Shown piece by piece: positions 26,664 through 35,493 of a stretch of 62,971 nucleotides of DNA; positions within the stretch are counted from its first letter, which is position 1; each line of letters starts with the position of its first letter. Location: assembly GCF_001507855.1 (NCBI RefSeq), contig NZ_LGEN01000021.1:1-62971 (forward strand), in the 5' to 3' direction. The notes under the pieces are model-generated. The model was not told where the DNA came from and did not search any database. It saw nothing but the letters and a program-made list of their open reading frames with translations. Source of the stretch: Halomonas sp. 54_146. Its GTDB lineage: Bacteria; Pseudomonadota; Gammaproteobacteria; Pseudomonadales; Halomonadaceae. A program made the translations under genes and the position numbers.

Positions 26664-27578
26664 ATGCCTTTGATGTATTTTTTGCCGCCGCTCGCCACCG
26701 TGCTTATCTGGTCGGGCAACATGACCATTAACCAGCTTAGCGTAGGTGCCATTGCGCCAAGCAGTATTGCGTTTTTGCGCTGGCTGTTAGCCCTTGCGGT
26801 GATGACCCCCTTTGTACTGCCTGCAGTGTTGCGCCACCGCGATGAAATACGCCGCCAGTGGCCCAAGCTTGCGCTGCTGGGGTTACTTGGCATGGGCCTG
26901 TGGCAAGGGCTTGCCTATGTGGCCGCCGAAACCACCACCGCCACCAACATGGGCATTCTTGCCGCCATGGTGCCGCTATTAACCGTGCTGCTGAGTGCGC
27001 TGATTCTCCGCGAGCCGCCATCGCTTGGCGGCATTCTGGGTGGCGTGCTGGCGTTTGTGGGTGTCACCGTATTGCTAGGGCGCGGTAACCCATTTTCATT
27101 GCTGCAGCTACAGGTGGCATTGGGTGACGCGCTCATGGTCGTTGCGGCTATCTGCTACGCGCTATATGGCGTGATGCTTAAACGCTGGTCGATGAACTTA
27201 CCGCCCTGGGTGATGCTCTATGCCCAAGTTTGTTTTGCCGTGCTGTTCCTACTGCCGCCCTATTTAATGGGGCCAATGACGCCTATTGATGCCCAGAATA
27301 TCGGGCTAATTGTCTACGCGGGCATTCCTGCTTCGATTATTACCACTTTTTTATGGATGCGTGCAGTACGCCAAATTGGTGCCAACCAATCGAGTATTTT
27401 TATCAACTTAATGCCGCTGTTTAGCGCGCTGATTGCCATGGCTTTCTTGGGTGAACAAGTGGCGGGTTTCCACTTTGCGGGCGGGCTGCTTATCCTGGCC
27501 GGAGTCATCATGGCGCAAACGCTAACACGCCCGTTAACACGGGGTTTAACCCCAAATAAGCCGAGCAGCGCCCGATAA
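26664..27578 (+). CDS. EamA/DMT-superfamily permease
   Basis: 304 residues with ten predicted membrane segments arranged as two EamA repeats (for example VLIWSGNMTINQL in the first and GDALMVVAAICYALYGVMLK in the second). AAGGA precedes the ATG. Members export amino acids, metabolites or drugs across the inner membrane; the substrate cannot be predicted. It is followed 42 bp later by the GNAT-nitrilase gene, so the two may be co-transcribed. Confidence 0.88.
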   Translation: MPLMYFLPPLATVLIWSGNMTINQLSVGAIAPSSIAFLRWLLALAVMTPFVLPAVLRHRDEIRRQWPKLALLGLLGMGLWQGLAYVAAETTTATNMGILAAMVPLLTVLLSALILREPPSLGGILGGVLAFVGVTVLLGRGNPFSLLQLQVALGDALMVVAAICYALYGVMLKRWSMNLPPWVMLYAQVCFAVLFLLPPYLMGPMTPIDAQNIGLIVYAGIPASIITTFLWMRAVRQIGANQSSIFINLMPLFSALIAMAFLGEQVAGFHFAGGLLILAGVIMAQTLTRPLTRGLTPNKPSSAR

Positions 27579-27620
27579 TGCTAGAATGGCCATCGATTTC
27601 TAACGTTGGGAAGCCCTGAT

Positions 27621-29189
27621 ATGTCCCTGGAAGAACTGCATCTTAATCTGCGCAACCTTACGAGCGATGACTACGATCAGCTCAAGACATTGATGGACGC
27701 CGTTTATCACAATATCGGCGGTGCATGGCCGAAGCGAACAATCGACAAGCTGATCCAAGAGTTCCCCGATGGCCAGATCGCTATTGAGGACGACGGCACC
27801 CTAGTAGGCGTTGCATTAACCGTACAGGTCGATTACGACGAGTTCTCCAATCCGCACAAGTACGATGACCTGATCGGCCATCGCGAGATCATCCTTAATG
27901 ATAAGGATGGCGACGCCATGTACGGGCTGGATGTACTGATTCACCCGGACTACCGGGGGTACCGTTTGGGGCGACGCCTTTACGAAGCCCGTAAAGAGCT
28001 GTGCCGCTCGATGAACCTGCGGGCAATTTTAGCCGGTGGGCGTATTCCTGAGTATCACCAGCACGCCGATGAACTTACGCCGGCTCAATATATTGATAAA
28101 GTCTCGCGCAAAGAGATCTACGACCCCATTCTCTCTTTCCAGCAGGCCAACGACTTTCAGGTAAAGCGCCTGCTGCGTAAATACCTGCCGGAAGATGAGC
28201 AGTCGCGCGGTTACGCCACCTTGCTTGAGTGGAATAATATTCTGTTTGAGCCGGCTGCCAGCGTGCTCGACAACAAACCTACCCAAGTTCGGGTGGGTGC
28301 CGTGCAGTGGCAGATGCGTGAATTTGCCTCTGTGGAAGCCGCGCTTCAGCAGATCGAATACTTTGTAGACGCGCTCTCCGACTACCAGAGTGACTTTGCG
28401 GTATTTCCTGAACTGTTCTACGCACCGCTGATGGGTCTTCAGGATCGTGATGCCCAGAAAGATCAGATGGGCGCGATTCGCTTTTTGGCCGGTTTTACCG
28501 AGCGCTTTAAGTCTGAGCTATCGCGTATGGCGGTGTCTTACAACATCAATATCGTTGGTGGCTCGATGATTGAAGTGGGCGACGATGACCGGCTCTACAA
28601 CATCGCCTACCTGTTCCACCGCGACGGCACCGTTGAGCGACAGGCTAAGCTGCACATTACCCCACAAGAGCGCCGCGACTGGGTGATTGAGGGCGGTGAT
28701 GAGCTACAGGTATTTGATACCGACGCAGGCCGCGTGGGCATCCTGATCTGCTATGACGTGGAATTTCCGGAACTTGGACGACTGCTGGCCGATCAAGATA
28801 TGGACATCCTGTTTGTGCCCTTCTGGACCGACACCAAAAACGGCTACCTGCGCGTTCGCCACTGCGCCCAGGCGCGGGCAATTGAAAACGAGTGCTACGT
28901 GGTGCTGTGTGGCAGCGTAGGCAACCTGCCTTCAATTGAAAACTTAGACATTCAATACGCCCAATCAGCGGTATTCTCGCCTTCCGATTTTGCCTTCCCC
29001 CACGATGCGGTGCTGGCGGAAACCACCCCGAATACCGAAATGATCTTCTTCTCGGATTTGGACTTAACCCGCCTCACGGTGGTGCGTGCCGAAGGCTCGG
29101 TGACCAACCTTAAAGACCGCCGCAAGGATCTGTTTGACCTGCGCTGGCGCGACTGGTCGTGGAAATCCGGTGCTAATTTGGAAGAGTGA
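27621..29189 (+). CDS. Bifunctional GNAT acetyltransferase / carbon-nitrogen hydrolase
   Basis: About 522 residues. Residues 1-200 form a GNAT fold (VLIHPDYRGYRLGRRLYEA is the acetyl-CoA-binding motif). Residues from about 223 form a nitrilase-superfamily domain with all three catalytic residues: Glu264 in FPELFYAP, Lys343 in AKLHITPQE, and Cys377 in ILICYDVEFPE. The fused architecture is like Bacillus YhcX. The substrate is unknown; a combined amide hydrolysis/acyl transfer is an inference. ATG 27621 has GGGAAG upstream. Confidence 0.9.
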   Translation: MSLEELHLNLRNLTSDDYDQLKTLMDAVYHNIGGAWPKRTIDKLIQEFPDGQIAIEDDGTLVGVALTVQVDYDEFSNPHKYDDLIGHREIILNDKDGDAMYGLDVLIHPDYRGYRLGRRLYEARKELCRSMNLRAILAGGRIPEYHQHADELTPAQYIDKVSRKEIYDPILSFQQANDFQVKRLLRKYLPEDEQSRGYATLLEWNNILFEPAASVLDNKPTQVRVGAVQWQMREFASVEAALQQIEYFVDALSDYQSDFAVFPELFYAPLMGLQDRDAQKDQMGAIRFLAGFTERFKSELSRMAVSYNINIVGGSMIEVGDDDRLYNIAYLFHRDGTVERQAKLHITPQERRDWVIEGGDELQVFDTDAGRVGILICYDVEFPELGRLLADQDMDILFVPFWTDTKNGYLRVRHCAQARAIENECYVVLCGSVGNLPSIENLDIQYAQSAVFSPSDFAFPHDAVLAETTPNTEMIFFSDLDLTRLTVVRAEGSVTNLKDRRKDLFDLRWRDWSWKSGANLEE

Positions 29190-29210
29190 GGTGTCAAGCA
29201 CGAAAAAAGC

Positions 29211-29242
29211 AACGCCGCCCAATTGGGCGGCGTTGTTGTTTT
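29211..29242 (+). terminator. Terminator of the GNAT-nitrilase gene
   Basis: A near-perfect palindrome (aacgccgccc-aatt-gggcggcgtt, 10-bp stem) followed by gttgtttt, 21 bp after the stop codon. Confidence 0.88.
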
Positions 29243-29260
29243 CGCGTCAGATTCCGCTAA

Positions 29261-29344
29261 TGTCATTGCGAGCGAAGCGAAGCAATCTCGGGGGTATTGC
29301 CACCGCGGCATAGATTGCTTCGTCGCGGGCTCCTCGCAATGACA
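29261..29344. repeat. Dispersed-type palindromic element with ATTGCGAG ends
   Basis: 84 bp with terminal inverted arms tgtcattgcgag (29261-29272) and ctcgcaatgaca (29333-29344), plus inner arms gcgaagcaatct/agattgcttcgtcgc. Elements with these ends are known as repeated intergenic palindromes in many bacterial genomes. It sits between convergent genes. Confidence 0.75.
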
Positions 29345-29349
29345 GCAGC

Positions 29350-29649
29350 TTAATCAGGCCAAACAAGATGCGCTGGCACGCGGCCTTTGGCATCGAACAG
29401 GATGCCCTCATCGCATAACTTACGGTGCTGGCGCTCGGCGCCACCGTGATCAGCAAGCTTCAACGACGCAGCGATCACACGATGCCAGGGCAACTGATGG
29501 CCATCCGGCAGATGGCGCATCGCTGACCCAACCATGCGCGGCGTGGCACCTTCGGTCATCGCCGCAATACGGCCATAGGTAGTCACGCGCCCCGGCGGAA
29601 TCTGATCGACAATGGTGTAGATCTGTTCGAGTAATTCCGGCCGCGCCAT
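29350..29649 (-). CDS. atl: Alkyltransferase-like (ATL) DNA-binding protein
   Basis: 99 residues, homologous to the C-terminal domain of O6-alkylguanine-DNA alkyltransferase: IPPGRVTTYGRIAAM and the helix-turn-helix region VGSAMRHLP. The active-site PCHRV is PWHRV here (Trp55 in place of Cys). ATL proteins such as E. coli YbaZ cannot accept the alkyl group; they bind O6-alkylguanine and signal nucleotide excision repair. Monocistronic, upstream of the palindromic element. Confidence 0.9.
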   Translation of the reverse strand: MARPELLEQIYTIVDQIPPGRVTTYGRIAAMTEGATPRMVGSAMRHLPDGHQLPWHRVIAASLKLADHGGAERQHRKLCDEGILFDAKGRVPAHLVWPD

Positions 29650-29692
29650 GAAACGTTATCCTTTCATTTTTTGAGAGCGCTTCTAAACGTGC

Positions 29693-30301
29693 TTACAGCC
29701 CTTCAACCAATTGATCAATGGCTTGGAAAGCTTCTTTCATTGCGGTTTCCCGCTGCTGGTCACCCATATTTAAGCCTTCAGCATAGACCACATCGACATC
29801 GGTAATCCCCATCAGGCCCAGCATGTTTTTAAGGTGCGGTGTCTGGCTGTCAAACTCGGTGCCCGCATACTGCCCACCACGAGCCGCCAGAATAATGGCG
29901 CGCTTACCTTCCACCAGCCCTTGAGGGCCGTTTTCGGTATAGCGGAATGTTTCACCGGCGCGCAGTACCCGGTCAAACCACGCCTTCAGCTGTGAAGGAA
30001 TGCCCAGGTTGTACATCGGCACGGCAATCACCAGCACATCATTGGCGCGCAGTTCGGCCAACAGCTCGTCAGACCGAGCGGCCAATACATGCTGTTCAGC
30101 AGTGCGTTCTGCGGCGGCGACCTGCCAGGCACCCAACTCGCTGCTATCTAAGTGCGGCAACGCATTGGCCACCACATCACGCTGGGTGACTGCAATATCA
30201 TCACGGCCAGCGACACGGCTGTGAAAGTGGTTCGCCAGAGCGATAGACCGACCATTCTCAGCCAGAATTGATGAAGTAATAACCAGGGCTCGCGTCGTCA
30301 T
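29693..30301 (-). CDS. azoR: FMN-dependent NADH:quinone/azo reductase
   Basis: About 202 residues of the flavodoxin-like AzoR family: ALVITSSILAENGRSIALANHF binds FMN phosphate (quoted start ALVITSSIL), then PMYNLGIPSQLKAWFDRVL and the AARGGQYAG loop. It reduces quinones and azo compounds with NADH via FMN. ATG 30301 is preferred because GGAG is positioned correctly; the upstream extension to 30331 would begin in an AT-rich leader. Confidence 0.92.
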   Translation of the reverse strand: MTTRALVITSSILAENGRSIALANHFHSRVAGRDDIAVTQRDVVANALPHLDSSELGAWQVAAAERTAEQHVLAARSDELLAELRANDVLVIAVPMYNLGIPSQLKAWFDRVLRAGETFRYTENGPQGLVEGKRAIILAARGGQYAGTEFDSQTPHLKNMLGLMGITDVDVVYAEGLNMGDQQRETAMKEAFQAIDQLVEGL

Positions 30302-30435
30302 GAATAACTCCAAAATTATATAAACGATCAATATTAGTGGCTATTGTACGGTGCTTTTCGTTAATCAAAAGCGCAACGTTTTCCGGCTTGTGTTCGATTT
30401 AATCGAATCATGCGATGCACCACCAAAAAGCGGCT

Positions 30436-32682
30436 TCACCGCGAAGGCGCGTAATATTTGGCCAACACTTCGGCGTAAAAAGTAGCGACCGCTGAGGCAA
30501 AGTTGGCGATATCAAAATCTTGTGCAAAGCGGCAGGCATTGTGGCCTAACTGCTGGCGCAGCTCAGCGTTATCTTTCAGCTCCACCACCTTTTGCCCCCA
30601 CGCCTGACGATTTTGCGGTGTTTTAAAACCATTGACGCCCTGGCGCACCACATCATCAATGCCACTAGAGCGCACCGCCACCACGGGCAAGCCTGCCGAC
30701 ATCGCCTCCAAAATCACCATGCCCTGGGTTTCCGAGGTGGAGGCAAACACGAATATATCGCCAAGATGATAATAAAGCGCCATTTGATCAGGCGGCACCA
30801 TGCCCACCAGCGTCACGCGGGAGGTTAGCGTTAAGGTCTCTATCTGCGTTTGAAGCGCCGCGCGGTCCGGCCCATCCCCAATCAGCAGCAGATGAAAGTC
30901 ATCGTGCCCCTGCGCCTGAAGCTCAGCGAGCGCTTCCAACATAAAGCCAATATTTTTCTCTTTGCTGATTCGCGAAACGCTAATCAAGATACTGCGTGAT
31001 GGATCGAGGTTTAATCGTTCACGTAACGCCGTTAACTCACTGGCCTCCACGTGAGCAAAGCGCTCTACGTCAATGCCCGTAGGCTGCACTAGCGCAGACG
31101 TTTTCACCCCAATCATGCGCAGATATTCTTCTGCGGAGTAGGTCGGCACAATCACGCCTTGGCAGCGGTTAGCAAAATGCTTGATCAGGTAGTGAGAGAT
31201 CAAATTACGAAACAGCGCGCCCGGCAACGGCACAAAGTGCGCGTAGTGTTCCAGGCGCGTGTGGTAGGTGTAAATCACCGGCACTTTAAGCCTGCGCCCC
31301 ATAAATAGCCCCATGGAACCAAGCCAGAACGGATGATGAACGTGAATAAGATCGGGTTTGAATGCCCGCAGGCAGCGGCGAAAACGCGCATTAAATGGGT
31401 TGGTTAACCGAAACTCGCCCTTCTCACCAAACGCCATGAGCGTAGGGATGCGCTGCAGTGAACGGTCGTCCTGCCACGTTTCCCGATAGCGCGGCACTAT
31501 TAATTGGATGGTGTGGCCTAGAGCGCGTAGGCCATTGCGCAAGCGGTCTACCGACACCGATACCCCAGACACAAACGGAAAGTAGTTATTGGACACCATC
31601 ACCACCCGCAGCGGCTTTCCTAGAAAAGGGGTTGGGTCGATATCAAAATCGGGGTAGTAATCCCGCTCTTCAAAAATCAGCCGATATAAGCGCAGTGCGA
31701 GCAGCGTCAACAAGCCAACAATCAATAAAAAACGGGTATAGCTGACGTAGAAAAACGCATACACCGTAGACGCCACGCTGCTTAGTATTCGCCACCAGCC
31801 GGGGCGATCCACATTCAAGCGCACTGGGGCGATAGCCACGTTCTCACCTTCGATATCAACGGTAACGTAGTGGTGAAAGCTGCTATTGGCATCCATCAGA
31901 ATACCACCCGCGCCGCCCGTAGTGACGTAATCCACCCCGTTCACCGTCTGATGAGAAAAAAGCGTTAGGTTGGCTGAGAATACCGTATTCACCTCATACT
32001 CTTCTGCCAACGCCATAATGCCACCGGCTAGGCGAGGGTCGTTGAGATAATTGCTTGCTTCAAACAGGGGTGCGTCGTTGACGACATTGCGCAGCGGCAA
32101 ACCAATAAACAGGAACCGGTGCAAAGACGCTGAGGCGGCAAGTTCACGGGATAACCAATCAAGTTGCCACGAGGCAGACGATTTCCCAGTGCCATCAAGA
32201 AAGATAAAGTGGCTATTGCCGGCCACGAATGAGTAAAAGTGCGGGCCAAAATATTCATAAAACAGGTAACTACCAAAGTCACTGTCTTCATGGTCGCCAT
32301 AGGTGAGTACATACGGCACATTAAGTTGTTCTAGGCTGTGATAAATTGCTTGGTAGCTCTCTTGCCGGCCGCCATTCACCGCATTGCCCGCCGAGATCAA
32401 AAAGTCGATTCCGCCCTGGTTGATCAGCGGCACAATCTCATTTTGGAACACGCTCACCGAGTTATTGATATTACCCACCACGGCAAAACGGTAGTCGTTT
32501 CGCTGCGTCAACACCTCGCGAATATCGGCTACCTGCAGGGCATGCACCGACTCAAATTCGGGTTCTGCCACGTAAAGCCATATCAGATGAGCAATAAGCC
32601 CCGCCACCAGAGCAAGATTAAGAAAGAAAAGCAGCCGCAGCCAGCGCTGGCGGGAAAGGCGAAGCAAGGAGCGTCTGGGCAT
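30436..32682 (-). CDS. Membrane protein: degenerate calcineurin-like phosphoesterase domain fused to a GT4 glycosyltransferase
   Basis: About 748 residues. A transmembrane helix (about 14-37) precedes a calcineurin-like domain (about 60-300) in which the metal-binding motifs are changed: VVGNINNS instead of GD-x-H, AGNAV instead of GD, and YGDHED instead of GNH[DE]. A second membrane segment (about 312-345) leads to a GT4-type glycosyltransferase (about 365-748) with VSNNYFPFVSGV, SRISKEKNIGFMLEAL and the E-x7-E motif in SETQGMVILEAMSAG. It is probably a membrane-anchored sugar transferase whose N-terminal domain binds rather than cleaves. ATG 32682 is preferred over TTG 32706. Confidence 0.85.
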   Translation of the reverse strand: MPRRSLLRLSRQRWLRLLFFLNLALVAGLIAHLIWLYVAEPEFESVHALQVADIREVLTQRNDYRFAVVGNINNSVSVFQNEIVPLINQGGIDFLISAGNAVNGGRQESYQAIYHSLEQLNVPYVLTYGDHEDSDFGSYLFYEYFGPHFYSFVAGNSHFIFLDGTGKSSASWQLDWLSRELAASASLHRFLFIGLPLRNVVNDAPLFEASNYLNDPRLAGGIMALAEEYEVNTVFSANLTLFSHQTVNGVDYVTTGGAGGILMDANSSFHHYVTVDIEGENVAIAPVRLNVDRPGWWRILSSVASTVYAFFYVSYTRFLLIVGLLTLLALRLYRLIFEERDYYPDFDIDPTPFLGKPLRVVMVSNNYFPFVSGVSVSVDRLRNGLRALGHTIQLIVPRYRETWQDDRSLQRIPTLMAFGEKGEFRLTNPFNARFRRCLRAFKPDLIHVHHPFWLGSMGLFMGRRLKVPVIYTYHTRLEHYAHFVPLPGALFRNLISHYLIKHFANRCQGVIVPTYSAEEYLRMIGVKTSALVQPTGIDVERFAHVEASELTALRERLNLDPSRSILISVSRISKEKNIGFMLEALAELQAQGHDDFHLLLIGDGPDRAALQTQIETLTLTSRVTLVGMVPPDQMALYYHLGDIFVFASTSETQGMVILEAMSAGLPVVAVRSSGIDDVVRQGVNGFKTPQNRQAWGQKVVELKDNAELRQQLGHNACRFAQDFDIANFASAVATFYAEVLAKYYAPSR

Positions 32683-33022
32683 GTATAAGCACTTTTCAAA
32701 GGTCAAGATAACGTTAAACCGCTATCGCAGCGGTTCAAGACTTAACACACCTTAACTATAGACACCTTAACTATAGACACCTTAACTATAGAGCAAGGAT
32801 ATGCTGGTGGCGGCGAAGCCTCGCCAGCGTCACACCCATTCAGGGTAGCTAGTAGCGACGAAAAGGCACACAAAGACACGAAAAAGCATCTATCTCATGA
32901 CCGGCATTTGAGCCACTTTTGCATTATCACCAGCGCGCTCTGCTTGTGTGGCAAAATACCAGCAGCCAGCCTTCAACAGATCATCGTTGATTGCCCACGA
33001 ATCACCGCCAAGGAGCGCGTTC
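32683..33022. other. Divergent intergenic region upstream of the lipocalin gene
   Basis: 340 bp between the glycosyltransferase fusion (-) and the lipocalin (+). It contains three perfect copies of a 15-bp repeat (32747-32791), then a GC-rich stretch near 32805-32832. No gene is supported; an in-frame upstream extension of the lipocalin (from 32948) lacks a ribosome-binding site and would hide the signal peptide. Confidence 0.55.
32747..32791. repeat. 15-bp perfect tandem array, 3 copies
   Basis: acaccttaactatag is repeated three times without mismatch (32747-32761, 32762-32776, 32777-32791). Perfect identity suggests recent expansion. Confidence 0.95.
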
Positions 33023-33559
33023 ATGAAAACCCTGCTAGGCAGCAGTCTCACCAGCATAGCCCTACTCACCGGTTGCACCGGCATTCCCGAAGGCACCCAG
33101 CCCGTCACTGGTTTCGAGCTAGACCGCTACTTGGGCCAGTGGTATGAAATCGCCCGCTTAGACCACTCCTTTGAACGCGGCCTTGATTGCGTCACCGCGT
33201 CTTACAGCCTGCGTGACGATGACGGCGTGCGGGTTATCAACCGTGGCTACAACCTGGAAGAGCAAGCGTGGAACGAAGCCGAAGGCCGTGCCTATTTTAT
33301 TGACGACGAAAGCGTCGGACGTTTGAAAGTCAGCTTTTTTGGCCCTTTCTACGGCGGCTATAACATTCTTGAACTAGATGACGACTACCAATGGGCACTG
33401 GTATCAGGCCCTGACCGCGACTACCTGTGGATACTGTCACGCACACCAGAAATGGATAGCGCAACAGAAACACGCCTTCGCCAGCGTGCCGCCGAGCTTA
33501 ACTTCCCCACCGATGAATTGATTGATGTCGTACAAGATCAAACCTGCCCCGAACGCTAA
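33023..33559 (+). CDS. blc: Outer-membrane lipocalin (Blc-type lipoprotein)
   Basis: About 178 residues. A lipoprotein signal peptide ends in the lipobox LLTGC (Cys18). The lipocalin G-x-W motif is in YLGQWYEIARLDHSFERG, followed by YSLRDDDGVRVINRGYN, SFFGPFYGGYNILELD and ALVSGPDRDYLWILSR (each typical of Blc). AAGGAG lies seven to eight bases before ATG 33023, which fixes the start. Blc proteins bind fatty acids or lysophospholipids at the outer membrane. The gene is followed 17 bp later by the dehydrogenase gene, probably in one transcript. Confidence 0.93.
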   Translation: MKTLLGSSLTSIALLTGCTGIPEGTQPVTGFELDRYLGQWYEIARLDHSFERGLDCVTASYSLRDDDGVRVINRGYNLEEQAWNEAEGRAYFIDDESVGRLKVSFFGPFYGGYNILELDDDYQWALVSGPDRDYLWILSRTPEMDSATETRLRQRAAELNFPTDELIDVVQDQTCPER

Positions 33560-33576
33560 TTAAACAAGGAGTCTCT

Positions 33577-34653
33577 ATGACCCACCGTATTGCCATTATC
33601 GCCGGTGACGGCATCGGCACCGAAGTAATGCCCGAAGGCATCCGCGCCCTAGAGGCTACCGCTAAGCGCTTCAATATCGACCTGGAATTCACTACTTTTG
33701 AGTTTGGTAGCTGCGACTACTATCTCGAACACGGCAAAATGCTGCCGGATGATTGGTTCGATCAGTTAAAGGATTTTGATGCGCTGTTTTACGGGGCGGT
33801 GGGCTGGCCCGACAAAGTGCCGGACCATATCTCGTTGTGGGGTTCGCTACTGCAGTTCCGCCGCCGCTTTGATCAGTACATCAACCTGCGACCCTGCAAA
33901 CTCATGCCCGGGATCAAAAGCCCGCTGGCAGGCCGTGAACCCGGCGATATCGATTTTTATGTGGTGCGTGAGAACACCGAAGGTGAGTACTCAAGCGTTG
34001 GCGGCAAAATGTTTGAAGGCACCGACCGTGAAGTGGTGATTCAAGACACGGTCATGACCCGCACCGGTGTGGATCGCGTGCTGAAGTACGCCTTCGAGCT
34101 TGCCCAAACTCGCCCGCGTAAAAAACTTACCTCCGCGACTAAATCCAACGGCATTTCAATCACTATGCCCTACTGGGATGAACGCGTGGTCGAAATGGCC
34201 AAAGGCTACCCAGAGATCGCCGTGGATAAATTCCATATCGATATTCTCACCGCCAATTTCGTGCTTCATCCTGACTGGTTTGATGTGGTGGTGGGCAGCA
34301 ACCTGTTTGGCGATATTCTTTCCGACTTAGGGCCCGCCTGCACCGGCACTATCGGCATTGCCCCCTCGGCCAATATCAACCCAGAAGGCAACTTCCCCAG
34401 CCTGTTTGAGCCGGTTCACGGCAGCGCGCCGGATATCGCCGGTAAAGGCATCGCTAACCCCATCGGTCAAATTTGGTCGGGCGCAATGATGCTGGAGCAC
34501 CTGGGCTATAAAGAAGCGGGCGATGCAATGGTCACCGCCATTGAAAACGTGCTGAGCGAAGGAAACCCTGAAGTGCTAACGCGCGATATTGGCGGGCGGG
34601 GTAATACAACAACGCTGGGCAATGCGATTGCCCAGCGTATTGAAAACGCTTAG
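33577..34653 (+). CDS. ttuC: Tartrate dehydrogenase/decarboxylase or D-malate dehydrogenase
   Basis: 358 residues of the beta-decarboxylating dehydrogenase family (with isocitrate and isopropylmalate dehydrogenases). Visible motifs: IAGDGIGTEVMPEG for NAD, RENTEGEYSSVGG for substrate, and metal-binding GSNLFGDILSDLGPA. The length and the segments GAVGWPDKVPDHISLWGSLL and RRRFDQYINLRP place it with TtuC/DmlA rather than LeuB. It oxidises tartrate or D-malate with NAD. AAGGAG precedes the ATG. Substrate choice between tartrate and D-malate is not decidable here. Confidence 0.88.
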   Translation: MTHRIAIIAGDGIGTEVMPEGIRALEATAKRFNIDLEFTTFEFGSCDYYLEHGKMLPDDWFDQLKDFDALFYGAVGWPDKVPDHISLWGSLLQFRRRFDQYINLRPCKLMPGIKSPLAGREPGDIDFYVVRENTEGEYSSVGGKMFEGTDREVVIQDTVMTRTGVDRVLKYAFELAQTRPRKKLTSATKSNGISITMPYWDERVVEMAKGYPEIAVDKFHIDILTANFVLHPDWFDVVVGSNLFGDILSDLGPACTGTIGIAPSANINPEGNFPSLFEPVHGSAPDIAGKGIANPIGQIWSGAMMLEHLGYKEAGDAMVTAIENVLSEGNPEVLTRDIGGRGNTTTLGNAIAQRIENA

Positions 34654-34683
34654 TGCTGTTAAACGGTACTTTTAAACAGCACT
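34652..34683. terminator. Hairpin at the end of the dehydrogenase gene
   Basis: agtgctgtt (34652-34660, overlapping the stop codon) pairs with aacagcact (34675-34683). The flanks are A-rich rather than T-rich, so its strength as a terminator for either convergent gene is uncertain. Confidence 0.4.
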
Positions 34684-34728
34684 GTTAAAAAATAAAAAGC
34701 ACCATTACAAGGCGGGGATAGTGGCAGG

Positions 34729-35328
34729 CTAGCTGGAAAGTTTAACAGCGGTTTTCGCCACTAGCTCGCCTTGGAAACGGGCGATTTTCAGCTCGCGTTC
34801 GTCAGGCTGGCGCGAACCATCGCCGCCGGCCAGCGTGGCTGCGCCATAAGGCGTGCCGCCGCTTACTTTGGAAATATCAAACTGCTCTTCAAGACCATAA
34901 CCAATCGGCACAATGATCATGCCGTGGTGGGCAAGCGTGGTCCAGGTTGACGTAATGGTCATCTCATCGCCGCCGCCCGTACCGGTAGAGGTGAACACAC
35001 TGGCTACCTTGCCACGCAGCGCGCCTTTTGCCCACAGGCCGCCGGTTTGATCCAAGAAAGTACGCATTTGACCAGCCATATTGCCAAAACGCGTGGGCGT
35101 ACCGAAAATAATCGCATCGTAATCAGCCAGCTCTTGTGGGGTGGCTTCCGGGGTGTCGAAATCCTGCTTGCCACCGGCGTTCTTGAATGCCTCATCAGGC
35201 ATGGTTTCCGGCACACGCTTAACAGTCACCTCAACACCATCAACGCTTTTCGCGCCTTCTGCCACGGTATGTGCCATGGTGTCGATATGGCCATACATAG
35301 AATAGTAAAGCACCAGTACCTTTGTCAT
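34729..35328 (-). CDS. wrbA: NAD(P)H:quinone oxidoreductase WrbA
   Basis: 199 residues, full length for WrbA. FMN-binding loop: [15 protein letters not shown], then [24 protein letters not shown] (read in parts) and [12 protein letters not shown]. It performs two-electron quinone reduction as a flavodoxin-like tetramer, protecting against redox cycling. GGGAG lies before ATG 35328; the frame runs on upstream to 35469 but through the repeat array, without a ribosome-binding site. Confidence 0.95.
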   Translation of the reverse strand: MTKVLVLYYSMYGHIDTMAHTVAEGAKSVDGVEVTVKRVPETMPDEAFKNAGGKQDFDTPEATPQELADYDAIIFGTPTRFGNMAGQMRTFLDQTGGLWAKGALRGKVASVFTSTGTGGGDEMTITSTWTTLAHHGMIIVPIGYGLEEQFDISKVSGGTPYGAATLAGGDGSRQPDERELKIARFQGELVAKTAVKLSS

Positions 35329-35345
35329 CGTTAACTCCCTTACTA

Positions 35346-35400
35346 TGGTTTTCACAAACGGGTTTTCACAAACGGGTTTTCGCAACGGGTTTTTGTTGAA
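35346..35400. repeat. 13-15-bp tandem array, about 4 copies, in the wrbA leader
   Basis: Units ggttttcacaaacg, gggttttcacaaac, gggttttcgcaac and a diverged gggtttttgttgaac run from 35346 to about 35400, just upstream of the wrbA ribosome-binding site. Confidence 0.8.
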
Positions 35401-35493
35401 CAGAATGTATACACCACACGATAGCTGACCCATGAACAGATAAAAGCGAATGTTTTCGACAGAGAACATCGAATTACTTCACAGGAGCTCGCC

